Below, in pieces: positions 9,303-17,236 of a DNA stretch of 64,000 nt. Each line of letters begins with the position of its first letter. Positions within the stretch are counted from its first letter, which is position 1. Origin of the DNA: an uncultured bacterium (GTDB lineage Bacteria; Bacillota; Clostridia; Lachnospirales; Lachnospiraceae); assembly GCA_905215625.1 (NCBI GenBank), contig CAJMQQ010000006.1:1-64000 (forward strand). The letters are read 5' to 3'. The notes beneath the pieces are model-generated. The model did no database searches and had not been told where the DNA came from. It saw only the letters and a program-made list of their open reading frames with translations. The position numbers and the translations under genes were made by a program.

Positions 9303-9450
9303 TTTCCATTACTCTCCCTCTTTTTCTAATGAAGTAAACCGTATCATTAGTTTCCCATTTCATAAATATTCAAAATATAAAGATTCATATAGCTTAGGGG
9401 CAGGGTTAATTCACTATTTCGTATAATTATTCATTTTGTTTTTTCAGTAA

Positions 9451-9470
9451 GGGCAGCGAAGCCGCTGCCC
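9451..9470. terminator. GC-rich hairpin between capsule head and variable tail
   Basis: An eight-base perfect stem (GGGCAGCG with CGCTGCCC) and a four-base loop lie 26 bases after the secreted-protein gene. Read on the minus strand no clear U run follows, so it may be a pause or weak attenuator rather than a full terminator. On the plus strand it is followed by CTCTTTTATC. Confidence 0.4.
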
Positions 9471-9495
9471 CTCTTTTATCCTCGTTCAGACTGGA

Positions 9496-10218
9496 TTACT
9501 TATACAGGAACTGTACGGTACAAGAACCTGGCGCTTTAAAGGTAACGGTCTTGGATGTGGCATTAAATGCTACATTGACACGTACCCAGCGGCCAGTTGC
9601 ATTGTCGTAGTACATAGCGATAACGCTCTGGGTATCGCTCTTTAAGCCGTCTACTACCATTGTAATTTCAGTTGCAACCGGATCGGTTTTTCCAGTTGTC
9701 TGGGAAGTCAGAATGATGGCGCGGGTGTTGCCCAGTTTCTGATAGCCAGTCAGATTCTGGTCTGGGAATACCTGTGTCGGAGCAGTTCCTTTGTTCAGGC
9801 TGTCAATGGTATTGACAATGTCTGTAGGAAGTCCTGCTGTCTCTGCCCCGCCAACTGCAATGGTTGCTACCATGTCGCCGATGACAGCGCCGCCGCCGCT
9901 CTGCATGGTAACAGCCTGGCCGTCAGTGGTTGTAGTGTTGACCATCAGGCTCATGTTTACGCCGGATGCGTCCTTAGAGGACTGGCCGACAGAAATCTGC
10001 TGGCCGTCTGAAGATACTACAATACTTGGGCTGGTTGGCTTCGTAACTTCAGTACCAGAGGTACCATCTCCGCCTACGCTGGTGTTTCCGGAATTGGATG
10101 CGGAAGAACTGCTGCTGGAGCTGTCATTGGTAGGGCTTGAACTTGCTCCATAAGCCATCACTGGAATCATAGCCAGTGTCAGCGCTAACGCCATTGCTTT
10201 TACACATTTCTTTTTCAT
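9496..10218 (-). CDS. Secreted Ser/Thr-rich protein of unknown function in the capsule operon
   Basis: A 240-residue protein I do not recognise. Residues 1-25 form a typical signal peptide (KKK, hydrophobic core, cleavage near AYGA-S). A low-complexity Ser/Thr/Gly segment follows (about residues 26-65), which looks like a flexible spacer. Residues 66-240 are a compact beta-rich region ending TVTFKAPGSCTVQFLYK, with few charged residues. No LPXTG, lipobox or membrane anchor is seen, so it is probably released or held in the wall by binding. It lies 25 bases after the LCP gene, with AGGAGAG upstream of its ATG. That position suggests a role in polysaccharide export or attachment, but this is inference only. 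Confidence 0.7.
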   Translation of the reverse strand: MKKKCVKAMALALTLAMIPVMAYGASSSPTNDSSSSSSSASNSGNTSVGGDGTSGTEVTKPTSPSIVVSSDGQQISVGQSSKDASGVNMSLMVNTTTTDGQAVTMQSGGGAVIGDMVATIAVGGAETAGLPTDIVNTIDSLNKGTAPTQVFPDQNLTGYQKLGNTRAIILTSQTTGKTDPVATEITMVVDGLKSDTQSVIAMYYDNATGRWVRVNVAFNATSKTVTFKAPGSCTVQFLYK

Positions 10219-10243
10219 AGTGCTTCTCTCCTTTTCTTTATTT

Positions 10244-11362
10244 TCAATAATCAGTGCCCCGCACTGTTACTGACTCATCGGATTCGCTCTCCCGGTAAAA
10301 CAGGTTCAGGAGAACTTCTGTCATTCCCTTTTCATCGGCATGGTATTCGTCATAGGTTTCGGTTACCACTGCGCTTCCTGGAAGTACGTAAAAATCTTCG
10401 GAAGTCAGATCTCCTGTCAGCGCATCAGCCCCAATCCCCAAATACTGGTCTTTTCCCATGTCGGTAATCATGTAGTCTTCTATCATTCCAAACAGCCTGG
10501 GAACCGTCTGGCTGTCTGTTTTAGACATATTCTGCACGGACTTGAAAAATCCGGTCATGTATTCCTGACCCCGGAAAGTCCGGTAAAGAGCAGAGTGATC
10601 CTGGGTCGTATCGCGGTAGCGGACAAAACGTTCTGCCTGGTTTCCTTTTAAGGTAATCTGGCTCCCCTCAATAAATTCTGGATCCACCTGTTCCATTCCC
10701 GATGGAATCGTTACCGTCACTCCGCCTACTGCATCATTCAGCAAATTGATGGTGGATAGATCTGCTGCCATGTAGTGGTCGATTGGAAATGCTTTTAACA
10801 GTTCTGAAACTTCTTTTACCGTATTTTCGCAGCTTCCTTTTGCCCCATCTCCATAGGAAAACGCCAGCGTAATATGGTCGTATTCTTCTTCCCGGACCGT
10901 TCCATCCCAGCTGACTGGCGTCAAATAAGTCATGGTATCTCTGGGAATCATCAGAATCTTAAGCTGTCTTCTGGCAGTGTCCCATGCAGCCAGGAACATA
11001 CTGTCAGCTTGTCCGGCCTGTCCGCCTTCTTTTGATTCCGTCATGGAATCAGTACGGTCTACACCCATGCACAAAATCGCTTTCATGTAGGTGTTTCTCC
11101 GGTAAGTCTTTCCTTCCCAGGTTACGGTCTGCTGGGCGAAAAGCTGGCTCGTATCTTCCGGTTCCTGGGGAGCCGCACTCTGCCCTCCTATATTTTCTCC
11201 TGCAGCCTGCTCTGCCGCATGGCGGCTGGCTATCATGGCCTCGGTTGCCTTCCGCTCCTGATATAGATTTACGAAAATCACAACGAAAATGACTGCACCA
11301 AAGACTCCTGCGCCAATCCCCAGCCGCGCCAGGCTGATCCTGTGTTCTCTTAACCAGTTCAT
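10244..11362 (-). CDS. LytR-CpsA-Psr (LCP) family glycopolymer ligase
   Basis: A 372-residue membrane-anchored protein with one N-terminal span (about residues 13-32) and an extracellular LCP domain from about residue 85 to 275. Visible family signatures are ILCMGVDRTDSM, LKILMIPRDTMTYL, VGGVTVTIP and RFVRYRDTTQDHSALYR, including the arginines and aspartates that bind the lipid pyrophosphate. LCP enzymes transfer finished polymer from undecaprenyl pyrophosphate to peptidoglycan, so this one probably anchors the capsule made by the neighbouring genes. Its ATG overlaps the stop of the tyrosine kinase gene (ATGA), which indicates coupling. Confidence 0.92.
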   Translation of the reverse strand: MNWLREHRISLARLGIGAGVFGAVIFVVIFVNLYQERKATEAMIASRHAAEQAAGENIGGQSAAPQEPEDTSQLFAQQTVTWEGKTYRRNTYMKAILCMGVDRTDSMTESKEGGQAGQADSMFLAAWDTARRQLKILMIPRDTMTYLTPVSWDGTVREEEYDHITLAFSYGDGAKGSCENTVKEVSELLKAFPIDHYMAADLSTINLLNDAVGGVTVTIPSGMEQVDPEFIEGSQITLKGNQAERFVRYRDTTQDHSALYRTFRGQEYMTGFFKSVQNMSKTDSQTVPRLFGMIEDYMITDMGKDQYLGIGADALTGDLTSEDFYVLPGSAVVTETYDEYHADEKGMTEVLLNLFYRESESDESVTVRGTDY

Positions 11363-12201
11363 TCCTGACTCTTCCCGCTTTCTTCTTCAGGATTCTGGGT
11401 TTGCTCATAGTGGGAATGCTGCCCGCCTGCCGGTTCTGGCTTGGTTCCTGAAGTCTCTAATTTGCTGTAGGAACTTTCCTCTCTGCCCTCTTCCCCATAA
11501 TGCTCGTATTTCCCATACTTACCGTATTTGCCGTATTTTCCATATTTCCCATAATGGATGTCTTTCGAAGTATCTACCTTATTTAATACCGCTCCCAGTA
11601 TCCGGCATTTAGAACGTTTTAACTGTTCTACTACCTTCTGTTCGATCCGCCAGCTGACCGCGCCGCTTTCAATTACCAGCACCGCGCCGTCGCAGTGACG
11701 CGCCACAATGGCTCCGTCAATCAGCGCTCCCATCGGCGGCGTATCAATCATAATATAGTCATACTCATTTCTCAGTTTCTGGATGGTTGCGCCAAAAACT
11801 TCTTCTTCCAGCAGTTCTGCCGGATTTGGAGAATAAGGACCTGCAAAAATGACGTCCAGCAGTTCGTTATCGGTATGGTACAGCACTTCGTCCAATGTCT
11901 TCTGGCCGCTTAAAAACTGGGACAGTCCATTTAATTTCCGTTTCAGATGATACCGGTATGATAAAACAGATTTCCGGATATCTGCATCAATCAGCAGCGT
12001 CTTTTTGCCAATCTGCGCCATAGCGTCTGCCATTGCAAAGGAAATATCGCTTTTGCCTTCATCTGGCATGGCGCTGGTAAACATGATTACTTTGATCCCT
12101 GTGCCGCAGAACTGCAGATTGGTACGAAGGGTTTTAACCGCTTCTGTATACTCATAGTCATCACTGATGCCGTGCTTGACTTCCAAAACCATTGTTTCCA
12201 T
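11359..12201 (-). CDS. CpsD-type BY tyrosine kinase
   Basis: A 280-residue cytoplasmic bacterial tyrosine autokinase that partners the CpsC-type membrane protein to control polymer length and export. Motifs: Walker A SAMPDEGKSDIS near residue 45, Walker A' LLIDADIRKS near residue 72, Walker B YDYIMIDTPPMG near residue 148. The C-terminus carries a tyrosine cluster made of repeated GKY units followed by EHYG, the expected autophosphorylation tail; these are encoded by a nine-base tandem repeat at about 11505-11555. Its first base overlaps the stop of cpsC (TAATG) and its end overlaps the LCP gene. The CpsB-type phosphatase upstream would reverse the phosphorylation. Confidence 0.92.
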   Translation of the reverse strand: METMVLEVKHGISDDYEYTEAVKTLRTNLQFCGTGIKVIMFTSAMPDEGKSDISFAMADAMAQIGKKTLLIDADIRKSVLSYRYHLKRKLNGLSQFLSGQKTLDEVLYHTDNELLDVIFAGPYSPNPAELLEEEVFGATIQKLRNEYDYIMIDTPPMGALIDGAIVARHCDGAVLVIESGAVSWRIEQKVVEQLKRSKCRILGAVLNKVDTSKDIHYGKYGKYGKYGKYGKYEHYGEEGREESSYSKLETSGTKPEPAGGQHSHYEQTQNPEEESGKSQE

Positions 12202-13070
12202 TATTTTTTAGTTCCTTTCTTCCTGGATCTGCCATTCGTCTTTTCCGCCATCTCGATTTCCTTTTTCACTCTCTTGCGAGCTTCTTTCTGGCGTTTTTTC
12301 TGGGCTTTCTTAGACTTTGCACCAGATTCTCCCTCTCCATTTCTCATAGGAACAGAGGCTAACACGGTAAGTCCCAGGTACTTTTCTACGTCTTCTTCGG
12401 TTTGGACGGTGTCGTTTAAAATAGTCTGAAGGGTAATGATTCCGCAAGTCAGTACCAGGCCTAACATGGCTCCCAGCATGGCATTTTTTGAATTGCTGGG
12501 GCTGGTCTTCTCTGTCGCCACCTGTCCGTATTCGATAACCTTAGGCGGTATCATCTCCATAATGTCTCCGATGTACTCAGATGCCTCGTCTGCAACTGCA
12601 TCCGCTGTAATCTTTGCCATCTTCGGATCCGGGTCTGTAACCGTAATGGTAAGAATACGGGTATCCGTAGGATTTCCGATGGAAATTTTTCCGCTCAGTT
12701 CTTTATAAGTAGGTGGATTTTCCATTTCTTTCTGAGTTTCTTTTTTTACTTTTTCTTTTATCCGCTCAATTGCCCCATCAATAACCGGATGGCTGGTTGT
12801 GATTACTTTATAATCCTGGGTCAATTGGCTTCCAATCTGTAAGTCTGCCAAAGAAGTCAGCGTAGTCTCTTTTGACAATATATACATCATAACTGTGGAC
12901 GTATACTGAGGCGTCAGCGCCAGCTTGCTGAATGCAAATCCAATACTTCCCCCTAAAAAGGTTATCAGCACGATCAGCCAGAATTTCCTCTTCCAGGCCC
13001 GAAAAAGCTCCAGAAGATCAATTTCCATTTCATCGTCTCGGTTGTTCATTAATTCATTTTCTCTATCCAT
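12201..13070 (-). CDS. CpsC/Wzz-type chain-length and kinase-activator protein
   Basis: A 289-residue membrane protein with two spans, about residues 30-50 (FWLIVLITFLGGSIGFAFS) and 205-225, flanking an extracellular Wzz domain. It is the membrane activator of the tyrosine kinase encoded immediately downstream. The cytoplasmic C-terminus is very basic (KKAQKKRQKEARKRVKKEIE and on), more so than usual. I took the ATG at 13070 as start: it begins MDRENELMNNRDDEMEIDL, the acidic opening typical of the family. A longer frame reaching 13274 only re-reads the phosphatase gene. It lies 26 bases after cpsB. Confidence 0.9.
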   Translation of the reverse strand: MDRENELMNNRDDEMEIDLLELFRAWKRKFWLIVLITFLGGSIGFAFSKLALTPQYTSTVMMYILSKETTLTSLADLQIGSQLTQDYKVITTSHPVIDGAIERIKEKVKKETQKEMENPPTYKELSGKISIGNPTDTRILTITVTDPDPKMAKITADAVADEASEYIGDIMEMIPPKVIEYGQVATEKTSPSNSKNAMLGAMLGLVLTCGIITLQTILNDTVQTEEDVEKYLGLTVLASVPMRNGEGESGAKSKKAQKKRQKEARKRVKKEIEMAEKTNGRSRKKGTKK

Positions 13071-13096
13071 TCTCTCTTTTTCCTTGCTTTTATTTT

Positions 13097-13807
13097 TTAA
13101 TAATCCTTTAGTATGTCCATAGCATTTTTTCTGGTGATCTCTGCCGCATAAGCTGCATCTGCATGACGCTCCAGCCAGGCTAAGGCTCTTTTTATTTCCG
13201 GCGGCCGATGGTCTTTCCGGTGCATATCGGTTCCTAAAAAATGAATCCTCTTTTCTTTGATCTGCTTCCTGCACCAGCGGACCTCTGCTTCATACCACTT
13301 TCCAGCCAGGCTCTCATAATTCATCTGGAACATTGCTCCCAGTTTATGAAGCTTGCTTAGCATCCCCTCTTTTCGCAGACATCCATACCGCTCGATATGT
13401 GCCAGTACCGGAATATATCCAAATCCTGCAAGACTCCGGACTGCTCTGCTCATCTGCGCATAGGAGATACAAGTGTCAAATTCTACCAGGACGTACCTGG
13501 TTCCTGACAGCGTAAGCGCCTGACCCGACAGCAGCCTGTCCTCCAGTTCTTCATGATAATAAAGTTCCTGACCCAGAAAAAGAGAAACTTCCGGGATTAC
13601 TTTCTGGATCTGCCTTTTGGTTTCCTCATAGATTTTTCTGTAATCCTTTCCGTTTCCCCTTCTATAATAATGAGGTGTGGCAATGATTGTTTTGATTCCC
13701 TGGCTGGCCGCCATAGATGCCATCTCAATGGATTCTTCTATGGTTCTGGCTCCATCATCAATGCCTGGAAGAATGTGGGCATGAATATCTATAAGCGAAT
13801 CCTGCAT
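13097..13807 (-). CDS. CpsB/YwqE-type PHP-fold protein tyrosine phosphatase
   Basis: A 236-residue metal-dependent phosphatase of the PHP family. It begins LIDIHAHILPGIDDGA, the first metal-binding motif, followed by IATPHYYRRG near residue 43, then LAHIERYG near 135 and FLGTDMHRKDHRPP near 190, which hold the remaining histidines and aspartates. In capsule loci this enzyme removes phosphate from the CpsD tyrosine tail. It is the first gene of the locus. GGGAGG lies eight bases upstream of the ATG. Length matches the family. Confidence 0.92.
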   Translation of the reverse strand: MQDSLIDIHAHILPGIDDGARTIEESIEMASMAASQGIKTIIATPHYYRRGNGKDYRKIYEETKRQIQKVIPEVSLFLGQELYYHEELEDRLLSGQALTLSGTRYVLVEFDTCISYAQMSRAVRSLAGFGYIPVLAHIERYGCLRKEGMLSKLHKLGAMFQMNYESLAGKWYEAEVRWCRKQIKEKRIHFLGTDMHRKDHRPPEIKRALAWLERHADAAYAAEITRKNAMDILKDY

Positions 13808-13855
13808 AAGTCGTTCCTCCCGCCACTCATTTTATGATTTGTATACCCCTTCCTT

Positions 13856-13861
13856 ATTATA
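13856..13861 (-). promoter_or_regulatory. Possible -10 element of the capsule operon
   Basis: A perfect TATAAT lies about 50 bases upstream of the cpsB start. No good -35 stands at the expected distance, so a regulator may help. The 321 bases between 13808 and 14128 hold this element and the C8 tract; nothing else was recognised. Confidence 0.4.
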
Positions 13862-13974
13862 ATGTAGTAATTGAATATAGTGATTGATAGATTCCGATAG
13901 CGCCCCAGCCTTTGAGAAACTCCTTTATAAATTTCCCCAAAATATGAGCATAACAAAATCGGAGGAGGCTTCCA

Positions 13975-13982
13975 CCCCCCCC
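13975..13982. repeat. Homopolymeric C8/G8 tract upstream of the capsule operon
   Basis: Eight C on the plus strand, about 115 bases upstream of the likely -10 of cpsB, flanked by GGAGGAGGCTTCCA. It is the only tract of seven or more G or C that I saw outside the three broken capsule genes, and it is noncoding. Confidence 0.7.
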
Positions 13983-14128
13983 GAAAAAATTCCGGCCTAT
14001 CTGATACTGTCGTTTTATCTCTATTTTTTAGTAATTTTATCACAGAAATTGGGAATTTTCAATATCCCTGACGCATAAAAACCCTTTAAAACGGGTCTGT
14101 ATCGAAAAAAAAGCAATTTGATTATATT

Positions 14129-15148
14129 TTACAACATCGCCCCGGACGCGTTAAATTGATATGGCGTCCCATCAATGGTCAGCGTCGTGTCTGCCGCCAT
14201 AATGCCGTCGTTTGCAGGATCCAGGTAATACCAGGTCTCCCCTAACTGCTTCCAGCCAGTTACTTTCTGGTAATCCTCAAAATAGTACCAGGCTCCATCT
14301 ATCTGCTTCCAGCCTGCCGGAGGGATTACCTGGCTATAATCAGTAAATGCCAGTTCCAGGCATACCGGGCCTTCGATTCCTTTTACATTTCCACTGTCTG
14401 TACACTGCCAGATAGTACGGTTTGGATAGCTGTTAATCGTACCATAACGGGCATACCAGATGTCGTATGGAATCTGGCTGGTATCCATCTTGTTGACCAG
14501 CCAGTCATTGTAGCTGAATACAATGGGTTTAAACCCCGCCGCTTCTACTGTGCTGCAGAATGCATTGACAATATCTGTAAGCTGCTGTCTGGTAAGTCCC
14601 GCTTCTTCCACGACTTTTGATTCTACATCCATAGCAATTGGATAAGAAACCTTATATTCTTTTGCAGTCCGGACTGCAAACTGGGCTTCTTTTATGGCGT
14701 CTTCTACTGTCAGCGCCTGGGAATATAAATAGGTTCCCACCTGGATTCCAGCTGCGGCTGCTTCCCTCATATTTACATCAAAATATGGATCTAAATCATC
14801 CACATATCCCATACGGATAAACGTAAAACTAATATCATCGGAAGCTGCTGCCATCCAGTCAATGTCCTGCTGATATTTGGACACGCTGATTCCCCTGGAC
14901 AACGCCCCTTCGATAACCGCTCCTTCGCTGTTTACATATTGGCCATTTACCTTTTTAAATGCACTATTTTCTGAAACGGTATAATCCCTGTTTAATCCAT
15001 CTGCCGTTTCAAGTCCGATTCCCGGACCAATTTCTGATGTTCCCGCCGCTGCTGTCATAGATACAGGCGTACAAAGAAGCCCTGATGCCAGTAAAACGGC
15101 TGCCAAACGATAGTTTCTGCTCTTTCCTGTTACCAAATTCATATTCAT
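14129..15148 (-). CDS. Secreted GH25 muramidase with C-terminal wall-binding repeats
   Basis: A 339-residue peptidoglycan hydrolase. Residues 1-35 form a signal peptide. Residues about 85-275 are a GH25 lysozyme domain: GISVSKYQQDIDWMAAASDD, TFIRMGY, PIAMDVESKVVEEAG (catalytic acids in the DxE region) and TIWQCTDSG. The last 65 residues hold aromatic repeats WKQIDGAWYYFEDYQKVTGW and WKQLGETWYYL, like choline-binding/cell-wall-binding repeats. It would cut the glycan strand between MurNAc and GlcNAc outside the cell. GAGGTGA lies eight bases before the ATG. It is transcribed alone, with a candidate promoter about 55 bases upstream. Confidence 0.92.
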   Translation of the reverse strand: MNMNLVTGKSRNYRLAAVLLASGLLCTPVSMTAAAGTSEIGPGIGLETADGLNRDYTVSENSAFKKVNGQYVNSEGAVIEGALSRGISVSKYQQDIDWMAAASDDISFTFIRMGYVDDLDPYFDVNMREAAAAGIQVGTYLYSQALTVEDAIKEAQFAVRTAKEYKVSYPIAMDVESKVVEEAGLTRQQLTDIVNAFCSTVEAAGFKPIVFSYNDWLVNKMDTSQIPYDIWYARYGTINSYPNRTIWQCTDSGNVKGIEGPVCLELAFTDYSQVIPPAGWKQIDGAWYYFEDYQKVTGWKQLGETWYYLDPANDGIMAADTTLTIDGTPYQFNASGAML

Positions 15149-15198
15149 AATGTGTCACCTCGTATTATGTAGCTGAAAATCTTCTGTTCCTTTTTCTG

Positions 15199-15227
15199 AG
15201 CATACTCCATTTTTCTCTGTCTTTCAA
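15199..15227 (-). promoter_or_regulatory. Candidate promoter of the GH25 muramidase gene
   Basis: TTGAAA (15227-15222), a 17-base spacer and TATGCT (15204-15199), 51 bases upstream of the ATG at 15148. Confidence 0.5.
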
Positions 15228-15261
15228 TAGGCTGTAAGAAATTGTAATAATTTTTAAGATT

Positions 15262-15309
15262 AAAAAACCTCCTTCTGCCCGTCAATTATGACAATCAGAA
15301 AGAGGTTTT
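15262..15309 (-). terminator. Rho-independent terminator downstream of yebC
   Basis: Read on the minus strand, AAACCTCTTTCTG pairs with CAGAAGGAGGTTT around an 18-base loop and runs into six T. It would end transcripts coming from yebC, after the two palindromes at 15317-15362. Confidence 0.75.
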
Positions 15310-15316
15310 CCGCACA

Positions 15317-15362
15317 CCCATCACTGGGCGATTAAAAATCCGCCAGTATACCATCACTGGTA
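15317..15362. repeat. Twin palindromes sharing the core CCATCACTGG
   Basis: CCCATCACTGGG (15317-15328) and TACCATCACTGGTA (15349-15362) are short palindromes with the same TCAC loop. A third small inverted repeat, GGCGATT with an imperfect partner, lies between them. With the terminator that follows they make the yebC 3' region unusually structured. Confidence 0.55.
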
Positions 15363-15447
15363 CAGATTTTCCGTTATTCTCTTACACATTTTCAAATTCA
15401 TTATTTCAACAAAGCCTTATTTTAAGCCATTTCTGGGAGGTTTTCCC

Positions 15448-16185
15448 TTATCTCTCGTCTGTATCCCAGTTGTGGTACACAGCCTGCACATCATCATCCT
15501 CATCCAGTAAATCCAGAGTACGGTTGATCTTCTTAATATCTTCCTCGCTGGTAAGCTCTACCCAGGTCTGAGGAATCATGGTAATATCAGCCTGCGCCAT
15601 TGGAACGCCTGCTGCTTCTAAAGCTTCGCGGACTGCGCTGAAGCTGTCCGGATCGGTCAGCACTTCGTAGCTGTCTTCTTCCTCAGAAAAGTCCTCTGCG
15701 CCAGCATCCAGAGCTGCCATCATCAGTTCGTCTGCGTCCATGTCGCATTCTTCCTTGTCGATGATGATCTGGCCCTTCTTATCAAACATATAAGATACGC
15801 AGCCAGGAGTACCTACGTTGCCGCCTCCCTTGGTGAATGCGCTTCTTACGTTTGCTGCTGTACGGTTCTTGTTATCGGTTAATGCATCAACAATGATTGC
15901 AACGCCGCTTGGTCCATAACCTTCATAGGTAATTACTTCGTAGTTTACAGAGTTGGCGTCGCCTGCTGCCTTCTTGATTCCTCTGTCAATGGTATCGTTT
16001 GGCATATTGTTTGCTTTTGCCTTTGCGATTACATCACGAAGCTTGCTGTTATTTGCCGGATCCGGGCCGCCCTCTTTTACTGCAACTGCAATTTCACGTC
16101 CGATTACAGTAAAAATCTTGCCCTTAGCGGCATCGTTTTTCTCTTTCTTATGCTTAATATTGGCAAATTTAGAATGTCCTGACAT
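15448..16185 (-). CDS. yebC: YebC/PmpR-family (TACO1) protein
   Basis: A 245-residue protein with the classic opening [20 protein letters not shown], followed by the three-domain YebC fold ([18 protein letters not shown] near residue 115). Family members have been described both as DNA-binding regulators and, more recently, as translation factors acting on ribosomes stalled at proline-rich stretches; the sequence here does not decide. The length is standard. It lies 33 bases downstream of a lipoprotein gene. Confidence 0.93.
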   Translation of the reverse strand: MSGHSKFANIKHKKEKNDAAKGKIFTVIGREIAVAVKEGGPDPANNSKLRDVIAKAKANNMPNDTIDRGIKKAAGDANSVNYEVITYEGYGPSGVAIIVDALTDNKNRTAANVRSAFTKGGGNVGTPGCVSYMFDKKGQIIIDKEECDMDADELMMAALDAGAEDFSEEEDSYEVLTDPDSFSAVREALEAAGVPMAQADITMIPQTWVELTSEEDIKKINRTLDLLDEDDDVQAVYHNWDTDER

Positions 16186-16218
16186 ACAATAAACAACTCC
16201 TTTTTTCTCTCTTCCGTG

Positions 16219-17223
16219 TCAAATCCCCTCATATCTTAGCACTATTGATGGGCTTTTGCAAGTGGGAACTGTAAAAGACTTCACAATCTCAGCCGCCTTT
16301 TCTGCAGCTTCTTTCGTATTTTCTTTCATCAGAACCTGAACCTGCCAGTAATAACCGCCGCAGTAAAGGGCGTAGCGAAGTTCATAATGGTAGTCTGTTT
16401 CGTCTCCAGTATACACAATTTCTGCAAAGTAATAGCTGGCTTCTGGATCAGAATCCGAATCTGCCAGTCCTGCCTCAAAACCGGCCAGTTCAAACTCTCC
16501 GCTGGCTCCAGTATTTAAAATCAGTTCTTTGCAGCCTTCTTCTGAATCAATATAGGGGAAAATTTCCTGGGCTTCTTCTTGTTCCATATGGATAACATCC
16601 ACTCTGCCGCCTTTTCCAGCCAGGCTGTCAATGCCGGAATCCCCCTGGGCTTCTACCTGCCAGCTTCCATCTGGAAGGGTAAGAGAAAATCCATCCGAAC
16701 GCTGGGAACTCTGGTACACCCAGGGTTCTTTAGAATACTCGTATGCAGATGCCACGTCCTCATAAGGTATAAACGCAGACCAGATTCCATCGGACTCTGC
16801 AAAAATCGTATCAGATTTTCCGTCTTCCCTGATATAAATGGAATCTCCCTCTTTTAAGCCAACTGCCTCCCAGTCGGTTTCCGGCATCGTTCCATCTGCC
16901 ACAGAAATAACGGTTCCTGCCAGCACATAATCTTTTGGAGCAGCAGAAAAGTCCACATCATACACCCAGGCATAAATCCTTCCGTCTGCCATGACTTTTG
17001 CATCCCTGCGGGCTGGTTCTCCCATAGAATCTGTTGCTGTCAGGGATTCTGTTGTATCATCCGCCTCTGTCTCCCCTGTGTTTTCCCCTGCAGAAGATTC
17101 TGCTGCAGACTCTGTCTCTATGGGTTTTCTTCCCTTCTGGCAGCCGGATAACGATACTGTTGCAGCGAATGCAGACGCCATCAGAACTGCCGTCCATATT
17201 TGTTTCTTTTTAAATTTTACCAT
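16219..17223 (-). CDS. Lipoprotein of unknown function
   Basis: A 334-residue protein not assigned to a family. The N-terminus is a lipoprotein signal: positive start, hydrophobic stretch, lipobox LSGC with Cys at about residue 28. An acidic Ser/Thr/Glu-rich linker covers about residues 35-75. The rest is a soluble beta-rich region with many aromatics (AWVYDVDFSAAPKDYVLAG, FIPYEDVASAYEYSKEPWVY), then a C-terminal part FAEIVYTGDETDYHYELRYA that resembles the fatty-acid-binding-like folds of surface lipoproteins; that likeness is impressionistic. It stands between the MATE gene (13 bases upstream) and yebC. Confidence 0.7.
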   Translation of the reverse strand: MVKFKKKQIWTAVLMASAFAATVSLSGCQKGRKPIETESAAESSAGENTGETEADDTTESLTATDSMGEPARRDAKVMADGRIYAWVYDVDFSAAPKDYVLAGTVISVADGTMPETDWEAVGLKEGDSIYIREDGKSDTIFAESDGIWSAFIPYEDVASAYEYSKEPWVYQSSQRSDGFSLTLPDGSWQVEAQGDSGIDSLAGKGGRVDVIHMEQEEAQEIFPYIDSEEGCKELILNTGASGEFELAGFEAGLADSDSDPEASYYFAEIVYTGDETDYHYELRYALYCGGYYWQVQVLMKENTKEAAEKAAEIVKSFTVPTCKSPSIVLRYEGI

Positions 17224-17236
17224 TCTTTACTCCATT

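Noticed and set aside
11505..11555. Short tandem repeats as a possible CRISPR-like array
   Set aside because: Nine-base units in frame within the kinase gene, encoding GKY; no spacers.
13071..13274. N-terminal extension of the CpsC-type protein
   Set aside because: It re-reads the end of cpsB in another frame; the start at 13070 gives the family-typical N-terminus.
13789..14043. 84-residue minus-strand frame covering the region upstream of cpsB
   Set aside because: It crosses the C8 tract and the cpsB start, has no ribosome site and no protein-like composition; the region is regulatory.
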